Part shown: positions 1 through 9,335 of the stretch, piece by piece
Layout of the letters: each line of letters begins with the position of its first letter
Numbering within the stretch: position 1 is the first letter of the stretch
Assembly: GCA_021531385.1 (NCBI GenBank)
Contig: JAFBIR010000008.1
Location: 1 to 64,000, forward strand
Direction of reading: 5' to 3'
Length of the DNA stretch: 64,000 nt
Origin: Parabacteroides distasonis
Lineage (GTDB): Bacteria; Bacteroidota; Bacteroidia; Bacteroidales; Tannerellaceae
Program-made: the position numbers and the translations under genes
The notes under the pieces: model-generated
What the model saw: only the letters and a program-made list of their open reading frames with translations
Told to the model about the DNA's origin: nothing
Database searches by the model: none

Positions 1-115
1 TTTGTGCCCACAGGACGCATCCAAAATTGATAACACCATTTTTGAGCCCTAATCGGTGGGGTACTTAAATCGAAATCAAACCATTTTCGCAATCACTAAA
101 ATCATGATAAATAGC

Positions 116-140
116 CAAAAATGAGCGTTTTCGGACGCTC
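116..140 (-). terminator. Hairpin with T-run, minus strand
   Basis: The arms GAGCGT and ACGCTC (123-128 and 135-140) form a 6-bp stem with a 6-base loop. On the minus strand it is followed by ATTTTT (121-117), the layout of an intrinsic terminator. It would end a transcript coming from the promoter at 270-299. Confidence 0.4.
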
Positions 141-263
141 TGGGGGGACTATGAAGTAAGGTATAATAATAATGGTCTAATAGCAGCAACCTTTCAACGG
201 CCGTTAAACTATGCCCTCTTTCGAGAGCATCCTGTCTATGAAAGGGATCGCTTGAGACCTTGA
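116..263 (-). ncRNA. Possible small RNA of about 150 nt
   Basis: A minus-strand transcription unit is suggested by a promoter with TTG, 19 bases, then TATCTTTG (270-299), which would start RNA near 263. It would end at a hairpin (GAGCGT/ACGCTC arms, 123-140) followed by TTTTT on the minus strand. No good reading frame lies inside. The function is unknown. It could instead be a leader or a remnant of a dispersed repeat. Promoter and terminator are seen in the sequence; the RNA itself is inferred. Confidence 0.35.
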
Positions 264-269
264 TCCGTA

Positions 270-299
270 CAAAGATAGTGCTTGTAGCGGTGAATTCAA
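270..299 (-). promoter_or_regulatory. Bacteroidetes-type promoter, minus strand
   Basis: Read on the minus strand, TTG (299-297) is followed after 19 bases by TATCTTTG (277-270). This matches the TTTG / TAnnTTTG consensus of the Bacteroidetes primary sigma factor. It points away from rsmH toward the window edge. Confidence 0.45.
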
Positions 300-340
300 C
301 CCCCTGTTGATAACTTTTTCTCACTTTTCTCTCTTAAATG

Positions 341-372
341 TTGTACGGATAGTAGGGAAATGTGTACTTTTA
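341..372 (+). promoter_or_regulatory. Probable promoter of the dcw operon
   Basis: TTGT at 341-344 is followed after 20 bases by TACTTTTA at 365-372, one base off the TAnnTTTG consensus. Transcription would start near 378 and leave a leader of roughly 75 bases before rsmH. This is the best candidate for the main promoter of the 14-gene division cluster. Confidence 0.45.
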
Positions 373-454
373 CCCACTCAAACAAGGACATGTGCGTGCA
401 TATCAAAGTGGTACGTGACTTTCGTTTAAGAATAGGTTTAACTAAAGACGATGC

Positions 455-1375
455 ATGGGAGAAGAAATAGAAAGCAGCTATCATGTACCGGTCCTACTCG
501 GTGAGAGCCTTGAGGGATTGGCCATTCAGCCAGAGGGCGTTTATGTGGATGTTACCTTTGGTGGGGGAGGTCATTCGCGTGAGATATTGTCTCGCTTGCA
601 GGGTGAGGGGCATCTCTATGGGTTTGATCAGGATGCGGATGCAGAGCATAACATCCCTTCGGATCCTCGTTTTACCTTTGTGCGTAGTAACTTTCGTTAT
701 TTATATAATTTCATGCGTTATCATGGTGTACAGGGACAGGTGGATGGCCTTTTGGCCGATTTGGGTGTCTCTTCGCATCATTTTGATGATCAGGCACGCG
801 GTTTCTCGTTTCGGTTTGAGGGTGCGTTGGACATGCGTATGAATACCCGGGCGGGGAAAACGGCCGCAGACGTGGTGAATCAATATAGCGAGGAGGCTTT
901 GGCGGATCTGTTCTATCTTTATGGAGAGTTGAAGGTGGCTCGTAAGTTAGCCGCTACCTTGGTGAAGGCGAGGGCGGAACGACCGATCGCTACCATTGGC
1001 GATTTCTTGGAGGTGATTAAGCCCTTCGTAGGGAAAGACAAAGAGAAGAAGTTCTTGGCGCAGGCATTCCAGGCGTTGCGTATCGAGGTGAACGACGAGA
1101 TGAGTGCGTTGAAAGCCATGCTGAAAGCTACTTTGCGGGTGTTGAAACCGGGTGGTCGATTGGTGGTCATTACCTATCATTCTTTAGAAGACCGTTTAGT
1201 GAAGAACTTCATGAAGGCGGGCAACTTCGAGGGAAAGAGCGAGCAGGATTTCTTTGGTAATCAACAGTCGCCCTTCCGGCTTGTAAACAATAAGGTGATC
1301 GTGCCTTCGGCAGAGGAGATCGAACGGAATCCTCGGGCACGAAGCGCAAAATTACGTATTGCGGAATTGAAATAA
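455..1375 (+). CDS. rsmH: 16S rRNA m4C1402 methyltransferase RsmH (MraW)
   Basis: RsmH uses S-adenosylmethionine to methylate N4 of C1402 in 16S rRNA in the small-subunit decoding centre. The 306-residue protein has the usual family length, the N-terminal HVPVL motif (residues 10-14), the SAM-binding GGGGH loop (36-40), and the conserved C-terminal part with a YHSLED stretch and NPRARSAKLR near the end. The ATG at 455 is chosen because it starts just ahead of the conserved HVPVL; an ATG at 451 is out of frame. It is the first gene of the cluster, 12 bases ahead of ftsL. The usual upstream partner mraZ is not seen. Confidence 0.97.
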   Translation: MGEEIESSYHVPVLLGESLEGLAIQPEGVYVDVTFGGGGHSREILSRLQGEGHLYGFDQDADAEHNIPSDPRFTFVRSNFRYLYNFMRYHGVQGQVDGLLADLGVSSHHFDDQARGFSFRFEGALDMRMNTRAGKTAADVVNQYSEEALADLFYLYGELKVARKLAATLVKARAERPIATIGDFLEVIKPFVGKDKEKKFLAQAFQALRIEVNDEMSALKAMLKATLRVLKPGGRLVVITYHSLEDRLVKNFMKAGNFEGKSEQDFFGNQQSPFRLVNNKVIVPSAEEIERNPRARSAKLRIAELK

Positions 1376-1387
1376 AGGGAGAGAGCA

Positions 1388-1738
1388 ATGGAGGCACAAG
1401 GAGAAGAAAGAAAGAAAAAGACAGAGCGTAGGCTGTCGATGTGGTATATCTTTGGTGGAGGTATCCTGAAAGAGGATTTCATCTTGAAACATACCCGTAT
1501 GATTGTCTTGTTGGTGGTATTGGCTTTCTTTTTTATTGGTAATCGTTACACCTGCATGCAGAAATTGCGCGAGATCGATCGGTTGAATCAACGATTGCGG
1601 GATGTACGCTTTGAGGCGTTGTCCATCTCATCTGAGCTGACCGGGCATAGCCGCCAGTCGCAAATAGAGGCGTTGGTAGAGGAACAAGGTATTGACTTGG
1701 AGGTGGCGAAGAATCCCTCCTATGTGTTGCATAAATAA
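1388..1738 (+). CDS. ftsL: FtsL-like cell division protein
   Basis: This is a 116-residue bitopic membrane protein in the position of FtsL, between rsmH and the septal penicillin-binding protein. A charged cytoplasmic N-terminus (residues 1-37, with runs of Glu, Arg and Lys) is followed by one membrane segment at about 38-52 and a periplasmic coiled-coil-like stretch with LREIDRLNQRLRDV. FtsL normally pairs with FtsB and FtsQ to activate FtsW/FtsI. Sequence conservation in FtsL is low, so the call rests on topology, length and gene order. It is 19 bases from the next gene and surely cotranscribed. Confidence 0.85.
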   Translation: MEAQGEERKKKTERRLSMWYIFGGGILKEDFILKHTRMIVLLVVLAFFFIGNRYTCMQKLREIDRLNQRLRDVRFEALSISSELTGHSRQSQIEALVEEQGIDLEVAKNPSYVLHK

Positions 1739-1757
1739 AATAAGGAACGTGTGAATT

Positions 1758-3953
1758 ATGGAGCAAGAGAACGAATCAAACACAGTGGATCCCAAGAATA
1801 AGCGGGTACTTTCCTACTATTTCTTGGTGGTGCTCTTGTTGGGTTTGGTGGCCATAGGGGTACTGGTTCGTGCGTTCGATACAGCCTTTGTGGAGCGTGA
1901 TAAATGGCTGAAAGTAGCTGAGAGCCAGAAACGACCGAATCATTTGGTGTTACCGGGGCGAGGCAATATCTATTCTGCCGATGGAAAGTTGATGGCTACC
2001 AGTGTGCCTCGCTATTACCTGTACATGGACTTTAAGGCCGATGCGTTCAAACCTGATCAAAAGGGAAAGTATAATTGGTTGGATACCTTCTATCACTCCC
2101 GAAACAATGGCGTAGATTCATTGGCGTTCTATTTGGCGCATAAGTTGAAAGACCGCACGACGGCAGGGTATAAGGCGCATCTCTTAAAAGGGTTGAAGAG
2201 CCAGAGCCGTCAGTATCCGATATTCCCCGGTAAGGTCTCCTATTCCGACCTGAAAGAGATTCAGAAATACCCCTTCCTACGATTGGGACGTTTCCGCAGT
2301 GGCTTTTATACGAAAGAGATGGTGCAGCGGCAGAAGCCATTTGGCTCATTGGCTTCTCGTACGATTGGTGACATATATGGTGAGATCGAAGAGGGTGGCG
2401 TGACCAAGGGAAAGAATGGCTTGGAGCTGCAATATGATTCCTTGTTGCGTGGTCAAGCAGGTATCAGCTCTGTCCGACGTGTGGGCGGTGGATGGACCAA
2501 TGTCATTGAGGTTGAGCCGGTAGATGGCATGGATGTGCGCACTACGATAGATATCAATATCCAGGATTTCACGGAGAAATCGTTGGTGGATAAGCTGAAG
2601 GAGATTGATGCGGAGAGTGGCACCGCTGTCGTGATGGAGGTACAAACCGGAGAGATCAAGGCGATTACCAATATGGCTCGTATTCGGGAGGGCGTTTATG
2701 CGGAGACGAAGAATCATGCGGTGGCAGACGAGACAGAACCGGGTTCTACGTTTAAAGTGGCCTCTATTATGGTTGCTTTGGAAGATAATATATGTCAACC
2801 GGGTGACACAGTAGATACCGGCAACGGTATATATATGTATAAGGGTGCACGCATGACCGACCATAACATGAACAAGGGCGGATATAAAAAGATCACGGTG
2901 GAGCAAGCCATTTGGAATTCTTCCAATATTGGTGTGGCAAAAGTGATCTTGAAGGGCTATGAGAAGAATCCGTTGAAATTTTGGGAGGGATTAGATCGGA
3001 TCGGCATGACTGCGGATCTGCATTTGGAAATTCCAGGAGCTGGACGTGCCAAGATTCGCAAGCCGGATGACAAGCGTAATCCCTGGTCAAAGACTACTTT
3101 GCCTTGGATGTCGTTTGGCTATGAGACCCAGATTCCCCCTATCAGTACGCTTACTTTCTATAATGCTATTGCCAATGGGGGTAAGATGGTTCGGCCACTT
3201 TTCACCAAGGAGATTTTGCAAAATGGTAAGTCGGTGCAGACGTTCTCGACAGAGGTGATCAAGCCTGCGATTTGTTCGGATCGTACGTTGGCGCTGATTC
3301 AAGAGATGTTGCTGGGTGTCGTAGAGCAGGGAACGGGTAAGGCTGTTCATTCAGAGGCGGTTCGTATAGCAGGAAAGACCGGTACGGCACAGATTGCTAC
3401 GGGAGGTGTCTATCGTACGAGCGGACACCAGGTCTCTTTCTGTGGCTACTTCCCGGCGGATCACCCCAAATATAGTTGCATCGTCGTGATTCGCCGTCCT
3501 CGGATTGGCTATCCTTCTGGAGGAACGATGTCTGGAGGCGTAGTGCGATCTATCGCGGAGAAAATCTATGCCAATAACATCAGCATTGATTTGGATACGA
3601 TGCAGGTGGATTCGACCGCAGTGCTGTTGCCTCGTGTGAAAGGAGGAGAGGTTCGTGCGATTGAGTCTGTTTTGGATCGTTTGGATATCCCGATGGATGA
3701 AGATAGCTTGCACACTCGCTGGGCAAAGACTTCCCGAGAGGAGGAGGTGAGAAAGGTGCAGCTGCAGGATGTGACTTTGCGAGAGGGTTTGGTGCCCCTT
3801 GTGATAGGGATGGGTGCTAAGGATGCGATCTATCTGTTGGAGCAGGCAGGTTTGCGTGTCTCTATGGTAGGTGTCGGACGAGTGGCCGCACAGAGCATTC
3901 CGGCCGGACATAAGGTAGTAAAAGGACAAGGTATATTGATAACATTGAAATAG
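1758..3953 (+). CDS. ftsI: Septal peptidoglycan transpeptidase (PBP3/FtsI family) with PASTA domain
   Basis: This class B penicillin-binding protein cross-links septal peptidoglycan. The 731-residue protein has a short cytoplasmic tail, one membrane anchor at about 18-38, a dimerisation domain, and a transpeptidase domain with GSTFK (nucleophile Ser330), SSN near 400 and KTGTA (Lys540). The last 60-65 residues form one PASTA domain, a module that binds cell-wall fragments. A PASTA tail on FtsI is common in Bacteroidetes and makes the protein longer than the E. coli enzyme. The next gene, murE, starts one base after its stop codon, so translation is probably coupled. Its partner glycosyltransferase FtsW is encoded downstream. 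Confidence 0.96.
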   Translation: MEQENESNTVDPKNKRVLSYYFLVVLLLGLVAIGVLVRAFDTAFVERDKWLKVAESQKRPNHLVLPGRGNIYSADGKLMATSVPRYYLYMDFKADAFKPDQKGKYNWLDTFYHSRNNGVDSLAFYLAHKLKDRTTAGYKAHLLKGLKSQSRQYPIFPGKVSYSDLKEIQKYPFLRLGRFRSGFYTKEMVQRQKPFGSLASRTIGDIYGEIEEGGVTKGKNGLELQYDSLLRGQAGISSVRRVGGGWTNVIEVEPVDGMDVRTTIDINIQDFTEKSLVDKLKEIDAESGTAVVMEVQTGEIKAITNMARIREGVYAETKNHAVADETEPGSTFKVASIMVALEDNICQPGDTVDTGNGIYMYKGARMTDHNMNKGGYKKITVEQAIWNSSNIGVAKVILKGYEKNPLKFWEGLDRIGMTADLHLEIPGAGRAKIRKPDDKRNPWSKTTLPWMSFGYETQIPPISTLTFYNAIANGGKMVRPLFTKEILQNGKSVQTFSTEVIKPAICSDRTLALIQEMLLGVVEQGTGKAVHSEAVRIAGKTGTAQIATGGVYRTSGHQVSFCGYFPADHPKYSCIVVIRRPRIGYPSGGTMSGGVVRSIAEKIYANNISIDLDTMQVDSTAVLLPRVKGGEVRAIESVLDRLDIPMDEDSLHTRWAKTSREEEVRKVQLQDVTLREGLVPLVIGMGAKDAIYLLEQAGLRVSMVGVGRVAAQSIPAGHKVVKGQGILITLK

Positions 3954-3954
3954 C

Positions 3955-5409
3955 ATGGAGTTAAGAACATTAATCAGTGCGTTAGACACTCCACAAGTGG
4001 TTGGAGTGGATCAGTTAGAGATTGGACAAATCGTGTCTGATTCCCGTCGGGTGGTTCCGGGATCGTTGTTTGTAGCGGTACGTGGAGTGGCGGTTGATGG
4101 ACATCAGTATATTGCCAGTGCTATTGAGAAGGGAGCGGTAGCCATTGTTTGTGAGGAGTATCCTAAGGAGTTAGCCGATAAAGCGACCTTTGTCGTGGTC
4201 AAGGATTCTGCCTATGCGTTGGGTATGCTTCTCTCTAAAAGCTATGGGGATCCGTCTCAAAAATTGAAGTTGGTGGGAGTGACCGGCACGAACGGTAAGA
4301 CCACTATTGCTACGGTTTTATATGAGTTGTTCCACCGTTTAGGGTATAAGGTAGGTTTGCTCTCTACGGTTTGCAACTACATTGATGGAGAGGCTATTCC
4401 TACGGATCATACGACACCCGACCCGATTACGCTTCATGCCTTGATCGCTCGGATGGTGGAGGCGGGATGTACCTATGCCTTCATGGAGGTCAGTTCCCAT
4501 TCGATCGATCAACGTCGCATCAGTGGCTTGGATTTTGACGGAGGCATTTTTACTAACTTGACGAGAGATCATTTGGATTATCACAAGACGGTGGAGAATT
4601 ACTTGAAGGCAAAGAAGAAATTTTTTGATGAGTTACCCGCCAAGGCTTTTGCGTTGACCAACTTAGACGATAAGTCGGGCATGGTGATGCTGCAGAATAC
4701 CCAAGCGAAGAAGTTGACCTATTCCTTGCGTACTGTGGCCGATTTCAAGGGAAAAATCTTGGAATCCCATTTCGAGGGCACGGATTTATTGATCAATGAC
4801 AAGGAGGTGACGGTTCGTTTTGTGGGTCGTTTCAATGCCTATAATCTGTTGGCTGTCTATGGAGCTGCTGTCTCTTTGGGAGCAGATCCCGATGAAGTAT
4901 TGGTCGCTTTGAGTGCGATGCATCCGGTATCTGGACGTTTTGAGACGATTCATTCGCCGGAGGGCTTCACGGCCATCGTGGATTATGCTCATACGCCGGA
5001 TGCGTTGACCAATGTGTTGAACAGTATCCATGAGGTATTGGAAGGTAAAGGACGTATCATCACGGTGGTAGGTGCCGGAGGCAATCGAGATAAGGGTAAA
5101 CGTCCTTTGATGGCGAAAGAGGCGGCTCGTTTGAGCGATCAGGTGATCTTGACCTCTGACAACCCTCGCTTTGAGGAGCCGGATGCCATTATTCAGGATA
5201 TGGTGGCAGGTTTGACGAAAGCGGATTTGGAGCGTACGCTTTGCATCACTGATCGGGCGCAAGCGATCAAGACCGCTACGATGCTGGCGAAACGGGATGA
5301 TGTGATTTTGGTAGCCGGTAAAGGACATGAGGACTATCAGGAGGTAAAAGGGGTGAAGCACCATTTCGACGATAGAGAACAATTACGTAAGCTATTCCAT
5401 AAGGAATAA
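3955..5409 (+). CDS. murE: UDP-MurNAc-L-Ala-D-Glu:meso-diaminopimelate ligase
   Basis: MurE adds the third residue to the cytoplasmic peptidoglycan precursor, using ATP. The 484-residue protein has the Mur-ligase P-loop GTNGKT (Lys115), the ATP-dependent central domain and a C-terminal domain with DNPR at 402-405. In this family DNPR marks specificity for meso-diaminopimelate rather than lysine, so this organism is expected to have DAP-type peptidoglycan. It begins one base after ftsI and ends 17 bases before mraY. No murF is found in the cluster and must lie elsewhere. Confidence 0.97.
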   Translation: MELRTLISALDTPQVVGVDQLEIGQIVSDSRRVVPGSLFVAVRGVAVDGHQYIASAIEKGAVAIVCEEYPKELADKATFVVVKDSAYALGMLLSKSYGDPSQKLKLVGVTGTNGKTTIATVLYELFHRLGYKVGLLSTVCNYIDGEAIPTDHTTPDPITLHALIARMVEAGCTYAFMEVSSHSIDQRRISGLDFDGGIFTNLTRDHLDYHKTVENYLKAKKKFFDELPAKAFALTNLDDKSGMVMLQNTQAKKLTYSLRTVADFKGKILESHFEGTDLLINDKEVTVRFVGRFNAYNLLAVYGAAVSLGADPDEVLVALSAMHPVSGRFETIHSPEGFTAIVDYAHTPDALTNVLNSIHEVLEGKGRIITVVGAGGNRDKGKRPLMAKEAARLSDQVILTSDNPRFEEPDAIIQDMVAGLTKADLERTLCITDRAQAIKTATMLAKRDDVILVAGKGHEDYQEVKGVKHHFDDREQLRKLFHKE

Positions 5410-5426
5410 TTATCTGATTATATATT

Positions 5427-6686
5427 ATGCTGTATTATCTTTTTAATTATCTGGATCAGTTGGATTTTCCCGGGGCGGGTATGTTTAAGTACGTCTCTTT
5501 CCGGTCGGGTTTCGCTTTGATCCTATCCTTGTTTATCTCTACGGCGATCGGTCGTCGTATCATCGACAAGTTGCAGTTGTTGCAAATCGGTGAGACGGTA
5601 CGAAACTTGGGATTGGAGGGACAGATGAGCAAGAAGGGTACGCCTACGATGGGCGGTATCATTATCATCATTGCCATCTTGATCCCGGTGCTTTTATGTG
5701 CCCGTTTGGAGAATATCTATGTGCTCTTGATGTTGATTACCACCATTTGGCTGGGATGCTTGGGCTTCGCCGATGATTATATCAAGGTGTTCAAGAAGAA
5801 TAAAGAGGGAATGCATGGCCGTTTCAAGATTGTTGGTCAGGTAGGACTGGGGTTGATTGTCGGGTTAGTGCTATTCATGAGTCCCGATGTGGTGATCAAG
5901 GAGAATATGGAGGTGCGTCATGGCGACGTGATTGAGGAGGTGCGCTACCATAATGTGGAGACCAAGTCCACCAAGACGACTATTCCTTTCATGAAGAACA
6001 ACAACCTCGATTACGCTAATTTGGTGAGTTGGGCAGGCGAGTATAAGCAGGAGGCCGCTTGGCTATTGTTTGTGGCTATGGTCATCTTTGTGGTGACGGC
6101 TGTCTCCAATGGCGCTAACCTTACGGATGGTTTGGATGGTTTGGCTGCTGGTTGTTCTGCGATTATCGGTGTGGCGTTGGGCATATTGGCCTATATGTCT
6201 TCCCACTTTGAGTTCTCCTCCTTCTTGAACATCATGTTCATTCCCGGAGCGGAGGAATTGGTGGTATATGCGGCTGCCTTTATTGGAGCGACGGTTGGTT
6301 TCTTGTGGTATAATGCCTATCCGGCACAGGTGTTCATGGGTGATACGGGTAGCTTAACCTTGGGAGGTATCATCGCTGTGTTCGCGATTATTATCCGCAA
6401 GGAGTTGTTGATCCCGATTCTCTGTGGTATTTTCTTGGTAGAGAACCTATCCGTCATGTTGCAGGTGGCCTATTTCAAATATACGAAAAAGAAATATGGC
6501 GAGGGACGTCGCATCTTTAAGATGACCCCTTTGCATCACCATTTCCAGAAACCGGGTAACGCCGGATTGCAAGCCTTGATTCAGAAACCTTATGCGGTTG
6601 TGCCTGAATCGAAGATTGTGGTTCGTTTCTGGTTGATTGGTATTATTTTGGCGGTAATTACGATTGTGACGTTAAAGATGAGATAA
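5427..6686 (+). CDS. mraY: Phospho-N-acetylmuramoyl-pentapeptide transferase MraY
   Basis: MraY moves phospho-MurNAc-pentapeptide from UDP to undecaprenyl phosphate, forming lipid I in the inner membrane. The 419-residue polytopic protein shows the catalytic Asp pair in FADDYIKV (Asp116-Asp117), [10 protein letters not shown], and [10 protein letters not shown], plus the HHHF motif near the C-terminus. It is longer than the roughly 360-residue E. coli enzyme because of an extra charged segment at about residues 153-190, usual for Bacteroidetes MraY. Only four bases separate it from murD. Confidence 0.97.
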   Translation: MLYYLFNYLDQLDFPGAGMFKYVSFRSGFALILSLFISTAIGRRIIDKLQLLQIGETVRNLGLEGQMSKKGTPTMGGIIIIIAILIPVLLCARLENIYVLLMLITTIWLGCLGFADDYIKVFKKNKEGMHGRFKIVGQVGLGLIVGLVLFMSPDVVIKENMEVRHGDVIEEVRYHNVETKSTKTTIPFMKNNNLDYANLVSWAGEYKQEAAWLLFVAMVIFVVTAVSNGANLTDGLDGLAAGCSAIIGVALGILAYMSSHFEFSSFLNIMFIPGAEELVVYAAAFIGATVGFLWYNAYPAQVFMGDTGSLTLGGIIAVFAIIIRKELLIPILCGIFLVENLSVMLQVAYFKYTKKKYGEGRRIFKMTPLHHHFQKPGNAGLQALIQKPYAVVPESKIVVRFWLIGIILAVITIVTLKMR

Positions 6687-6690
6687 AAAA

Positions 6691-8028
6691 ATGAGCAAGA
6701 GAATTGTGATTTTAGGTGCGGGAGAGAGTGGCGCAGGAGCCGCTGTCTTGGCGAAGGCGAAAGGATTTGAGGTGTTCGTTTCCGATAAATCGTCGATTAA
6801 ACCTAAGTACAAGGAGTTGTTGGATTGCCATGCGATCGCATGGGAAGAGGGACAGCATACCGAAGCCGACATTCTGAATGCCGACGAGATTATCAAGAGC
6901 CCCGGAATTCCGGATAAGGCTCCGATTATCCAGGCATTGAAGCGACAAGGCACGCCGATTATCTCGGAGATTGAGTTTGCCGGACGTTATACATCATCTA
7001 AGATGATCTGTATCACGGGTAGTAACGGCAAGACGACAACGACCATGCTGACTTACCATATCTTGAAGCAAGCCGGATTGGATGTGGGTTTGGCAGGTAA
7101 CGTGGGTAACAGCTTGGCCTTGCAGGTAGCGGAAGATCCTCATGCGGTGTACGTCATCGAGTTGAGTAGCTTTCAGCTGGATAATATGTATGACTTCAAG
7201 GCGGATATCGCCATTCTTTTGAATATCACTCCTGATCATTTGGATCGGTATAATTATGAGATGCAGAATTATGTGGATGCGAAGTTGCGCATCGTGCAGA
7301 ACCAGACAAAGGCAGATGCCTTTATCTATTGGAACGATGATCCCATTATAGCACGTGAGATCGCTAAACATCATCCACAGGCTACTTGTTATCCTTTCGC
7401 TGAGACCCATGAGGCAGGTGTGAAGGGCTATACGGAAAATAAGGAAGTAATGATTGAGATGGAAAACGGAACATTTACTATGGATCAGGATTTATTGGCT
7501 TTGGCTGGTACGCATAACTTATACAACTCATTGGCGGCTGCGATCGCTTCCAAGTTGATGGGCATTCGTGATGAGCAATTGCGGGCCTCATTGAGCGATT
7601 TCGCGGGTGTGGAGCATCGTTTGGAGAAGGTCTTGCGAATCCGCGGTGTGGAGTATATCAATGACTCCAAGGCGACGAATGTAAACTCCTGCTGGTATGC
7701 GCTGCAAAGCATGACGACCCCTGTTGTTTTGATTTTAGGCGGTACGGATAAGGGCAATGATTACACAGAGATTGAGGAGTTGGTCAAGCAGAAGGTTCAT
7801 GCGTTGATTTTCTTGGGTGTGGATAATGCCAAGTTGCACGCTTTCTTCGACAATAAGATCGCTGATATTGCTGACGCACGTTCCATGGAAGAGGCTGTGA
7901 ATTTGGCTTATCAAAAGGCGAACAAGGGAGATACGGTTTTGCTCTCGCCCTGTTGCGCCAGCTTCGACCTCTTCAAAAGCTATGAGGATCGTGGAGAGCA
8001 ATTCAAGAAATGTGTGAGAAATTTGTAA
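6691..8028 (+). CDS. murD: UDP-MurNAc-L-alanine:D-glutamate ligase
   Basis: MurD adds D-glutamate to UDP-MurNAc-L-alanine in the cytoplasm. The 445-residue protein starts with a Rossmann-like domain (IVILGAGESGAGAA), followed by the ATP-binding GSNGKTTTT (Lys114), the central ligase motif NITPDHLDRY, and a C-terminal domain with LSPCCASFDLF. The length fits the family. The short AT-rich spacer from mraY lacks a Shine-Dalgarno site, as is normal in Bacteroidetes. Its last codons overlap a promoter-like TAACTTTG that could give ftsW its own start. Confidence 0.97.
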   Translation: MSKRIVILGAGESGAGAAVLAKAKGFEVFVSDKSSIKPKYKELLDCHAIAWEEGQHTEADILNADEIIKSPGIPDKAPIIQALKRQGTPIISEIEFAGRYTSSKMICITGSNGKTTTTMLTYHILKQAGLDVGLAGNVGNSLALQVAEDPHAVYVIELSSFQLDNMYDFKADIAILLNITPDHLDRYNYEMQNYVDAKLRIVQNQTKADAFIYWNDDPIIAREIAKHHPQATCYPFAETHEAGVKGYTENKEVMIEMENGTFTMDQDLLALAGTHNLYNSLAAAIASKLMGIRDEQLRASLSDFAGVEHRLEKVLRIRGVEYINDSKATNVNSCWYALQSMTTPVVLILGGTDKGNDYTEIEELVKQKVHALIFLGVDNAKLHAFFDNKIADIADARSMEEAVNLAYQKANKGDTVLLSPCCASFDLFKSYEDRGEQFKKCVRNL

Positions 8029-8033
8029 CTTTG
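8026..8033 (+). promoter_or_regulatory. Possible internal promoter ahead of ftsW
   Basis: TAACTTTG, a full match to the -7 consensus TAnnTTTG, straddles the murD stop codon 20 bases before the ftsW start. The upstream TTTG box is weak, so this may be a minor internal promoter or chance. Confidence 0.25.
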
Positions 8034-8053
8034 CGAGCAATAAGCGGATAACG

Positions 8054-9316
8054 ATGAGTTTGGCGAGTAAACTATTTAAGGGAGATCGAGTGATTTGGAT
8101 CATCTTCATGTTCCTTTGCTTGATTTCGGCGGTGGAGGTGTTTAGTGCGACCAGTACATTGGCCTACCAGAACGTGAACCATTGGGCACCTATTGGTCGT
8201 CATGCGACCTTTTTGGTAGGTGGTTTCTTGGCTGTTGTGCTCTTGCACAATGTCCCGTACACCGTTTTCCGGGCAGGCATTTTGCTTTTCCCGGTCTCGC
8301 TCATTATGCTGATCGTTACCCCTTTTATCGGTATTAGTGCCAATGATGCTCATCGCTGGCTCTCCATCTTTGGCGTGCAGTTGCAACCTTCTGAGTTCGC
8401 GAAATTGAGCTTGTTGATTTTGATTGCATTTCTGTTGAGCAAGCGAGGGCGCATTACGGATGATCAGATTTTTAAATGGATACTGATTTGTACGTTAGTG
8501 GCTTGTGGCTTGATCCTGCCTGAAAACTTCTCAACCGCCTTTATGCTGTTTGGCGTGAGCTTCTTGATGATGTTCATAGGCCAGCTCCCTATTAAAAAGT
8601 TGATGAAATTGGCCGGTACGTTGGTGGCTTTGCTGCTGCTGTTCTTGGCGGTGTTGAAGTTTACCCCGAGAGAGATTGTACAGTCTTATTTGCCTGGGCG
8701 TTTGGCCACTTGGCAAGCCCGATTGGAACGCTTCGGAGATGATTCTGCCAATTACAATGCGGCAGGTACCTATATCGTGACGGATGAGAACTACCAGGTC
8801 TCTCATGCGAAGATTGCTATCGCAAGGGGAGGCCTTTTCGGGCAGATGCCCGGACATGGTCAGCAGCGAGATTTCTTGCCACAAGCCTATTCGGATTTTA
8901 TCTATGCCATTATTTTGGAAGAGCTGGGTTTTGCGGGAGGCGTTTTCGTCTTACTCCTGTATATCATGCTATTGGTGCGTGTCGGGATGATCGCCCGACG
9001 TTGTGAGACTCCTTTCCCGAAGTTCTTGGTGTTAGGTTGTGGCTTGTTGATTGTGGTGCAGGCTTTGGCGAATATGGCGGTGGCCGTGAGCCTGATTCCG
9101 GTAACAGGTCAGCCGATGCCTTTGGTCAGTCGTGGTGGAACCTCTACGGTTATCTCTTGCGTCTATTTTGGTATTATCCTCAGTATAAGTCGTTTTGGTG
9201 CGCACATCCGAGAGACAGATGAAGAGGAGTTGGAGCAACCCGAGGAAACAATGGGTTCGGCAGAGGTGCCTGCTGCAACTGCGGAGGAATCCCAAACAGT
9301 ATCAACATCAGTGTAG
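8054..9316 (+). CDS. ftsW: Septal peptidoglycan glycosyltransferase FtsW
   Basis: FtsW is a SEDS-family polymerase that uses lipid II and works with FtsI at the septum. The 420-residue protein has about ten hydrophobic segments. It shows the family pattern with AHRWLSIFGVQLQPSEFAK in the first half and PVTGQPMPLVSRGG near the C-terminus. The soluble tail after about residue 385 is acidic and of low complexity, a Bacteroidetes-style extension. The start at 8054 gives a short cytoplasmic N-terminus before the first membrane segment. A 19-base gap separates it from murG. Confidence 0.96.
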   Translation: MSLASKLFKGDRVIWIIFMFLCLISAVEVFSATSTLAYQNVNHWAPIGRHATFLVGGFLAVVLLHNVPYTVFRAGILLFPVSLIMLIVTPFIGISANDAHRWLSIFGVQLQPSEFAKLSLLILIAFLLSKRGRITDDQIFKWILICTLVACGLILPENFSTAFMLFGVSFLMMFIGQLPIKKLMKLAGTLVALLLLFLAVLKFTPREIVQSYLPGRLATWQARLERFGDDSANYNAAGTYIVTDENYQVSHAKIAIARGGLFGQMPGHGQQRDFLPQAYSDFIYAIILEELGFAGGVFVLLLYIMLLVRVGMIARRCETPFPKFLVLGCGLLIVVQALANMAVAVSLIPVTGQPMPLVSRGGTSTVISCVYFGIILSISRFGAHIRETDEEELEQPEETMGSAEVPAATAEESQTVSTSV

Positions 9317-9335
9317 AAAATGTAATAACCTCGAT

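Larger units (their letters stand above)
1..454. other. Left-edge region without a convincing protein gene
   Basis: No reading frame here has credible protein character; the 82-codon frame on the minus strand over 76-324 has no recognisable domain and an unlikely composition. What the region does hold is a divergent pair of promoter-like sequences (minus at 270-299, plus at 341-372) and a hairpin followed by a T-run on the minus strand (116-140). The mraZ gene that normally precedes rsmH in dcw clusters is not present between the window edge and rsmH. Confidence 0.6.

Noticed and set aside
9195-9335. Longer start for murG inside ftsW
   Set aside because: The extra 47 residues have no family match and would displace the conserved N-terminal GGGTGGH loop.
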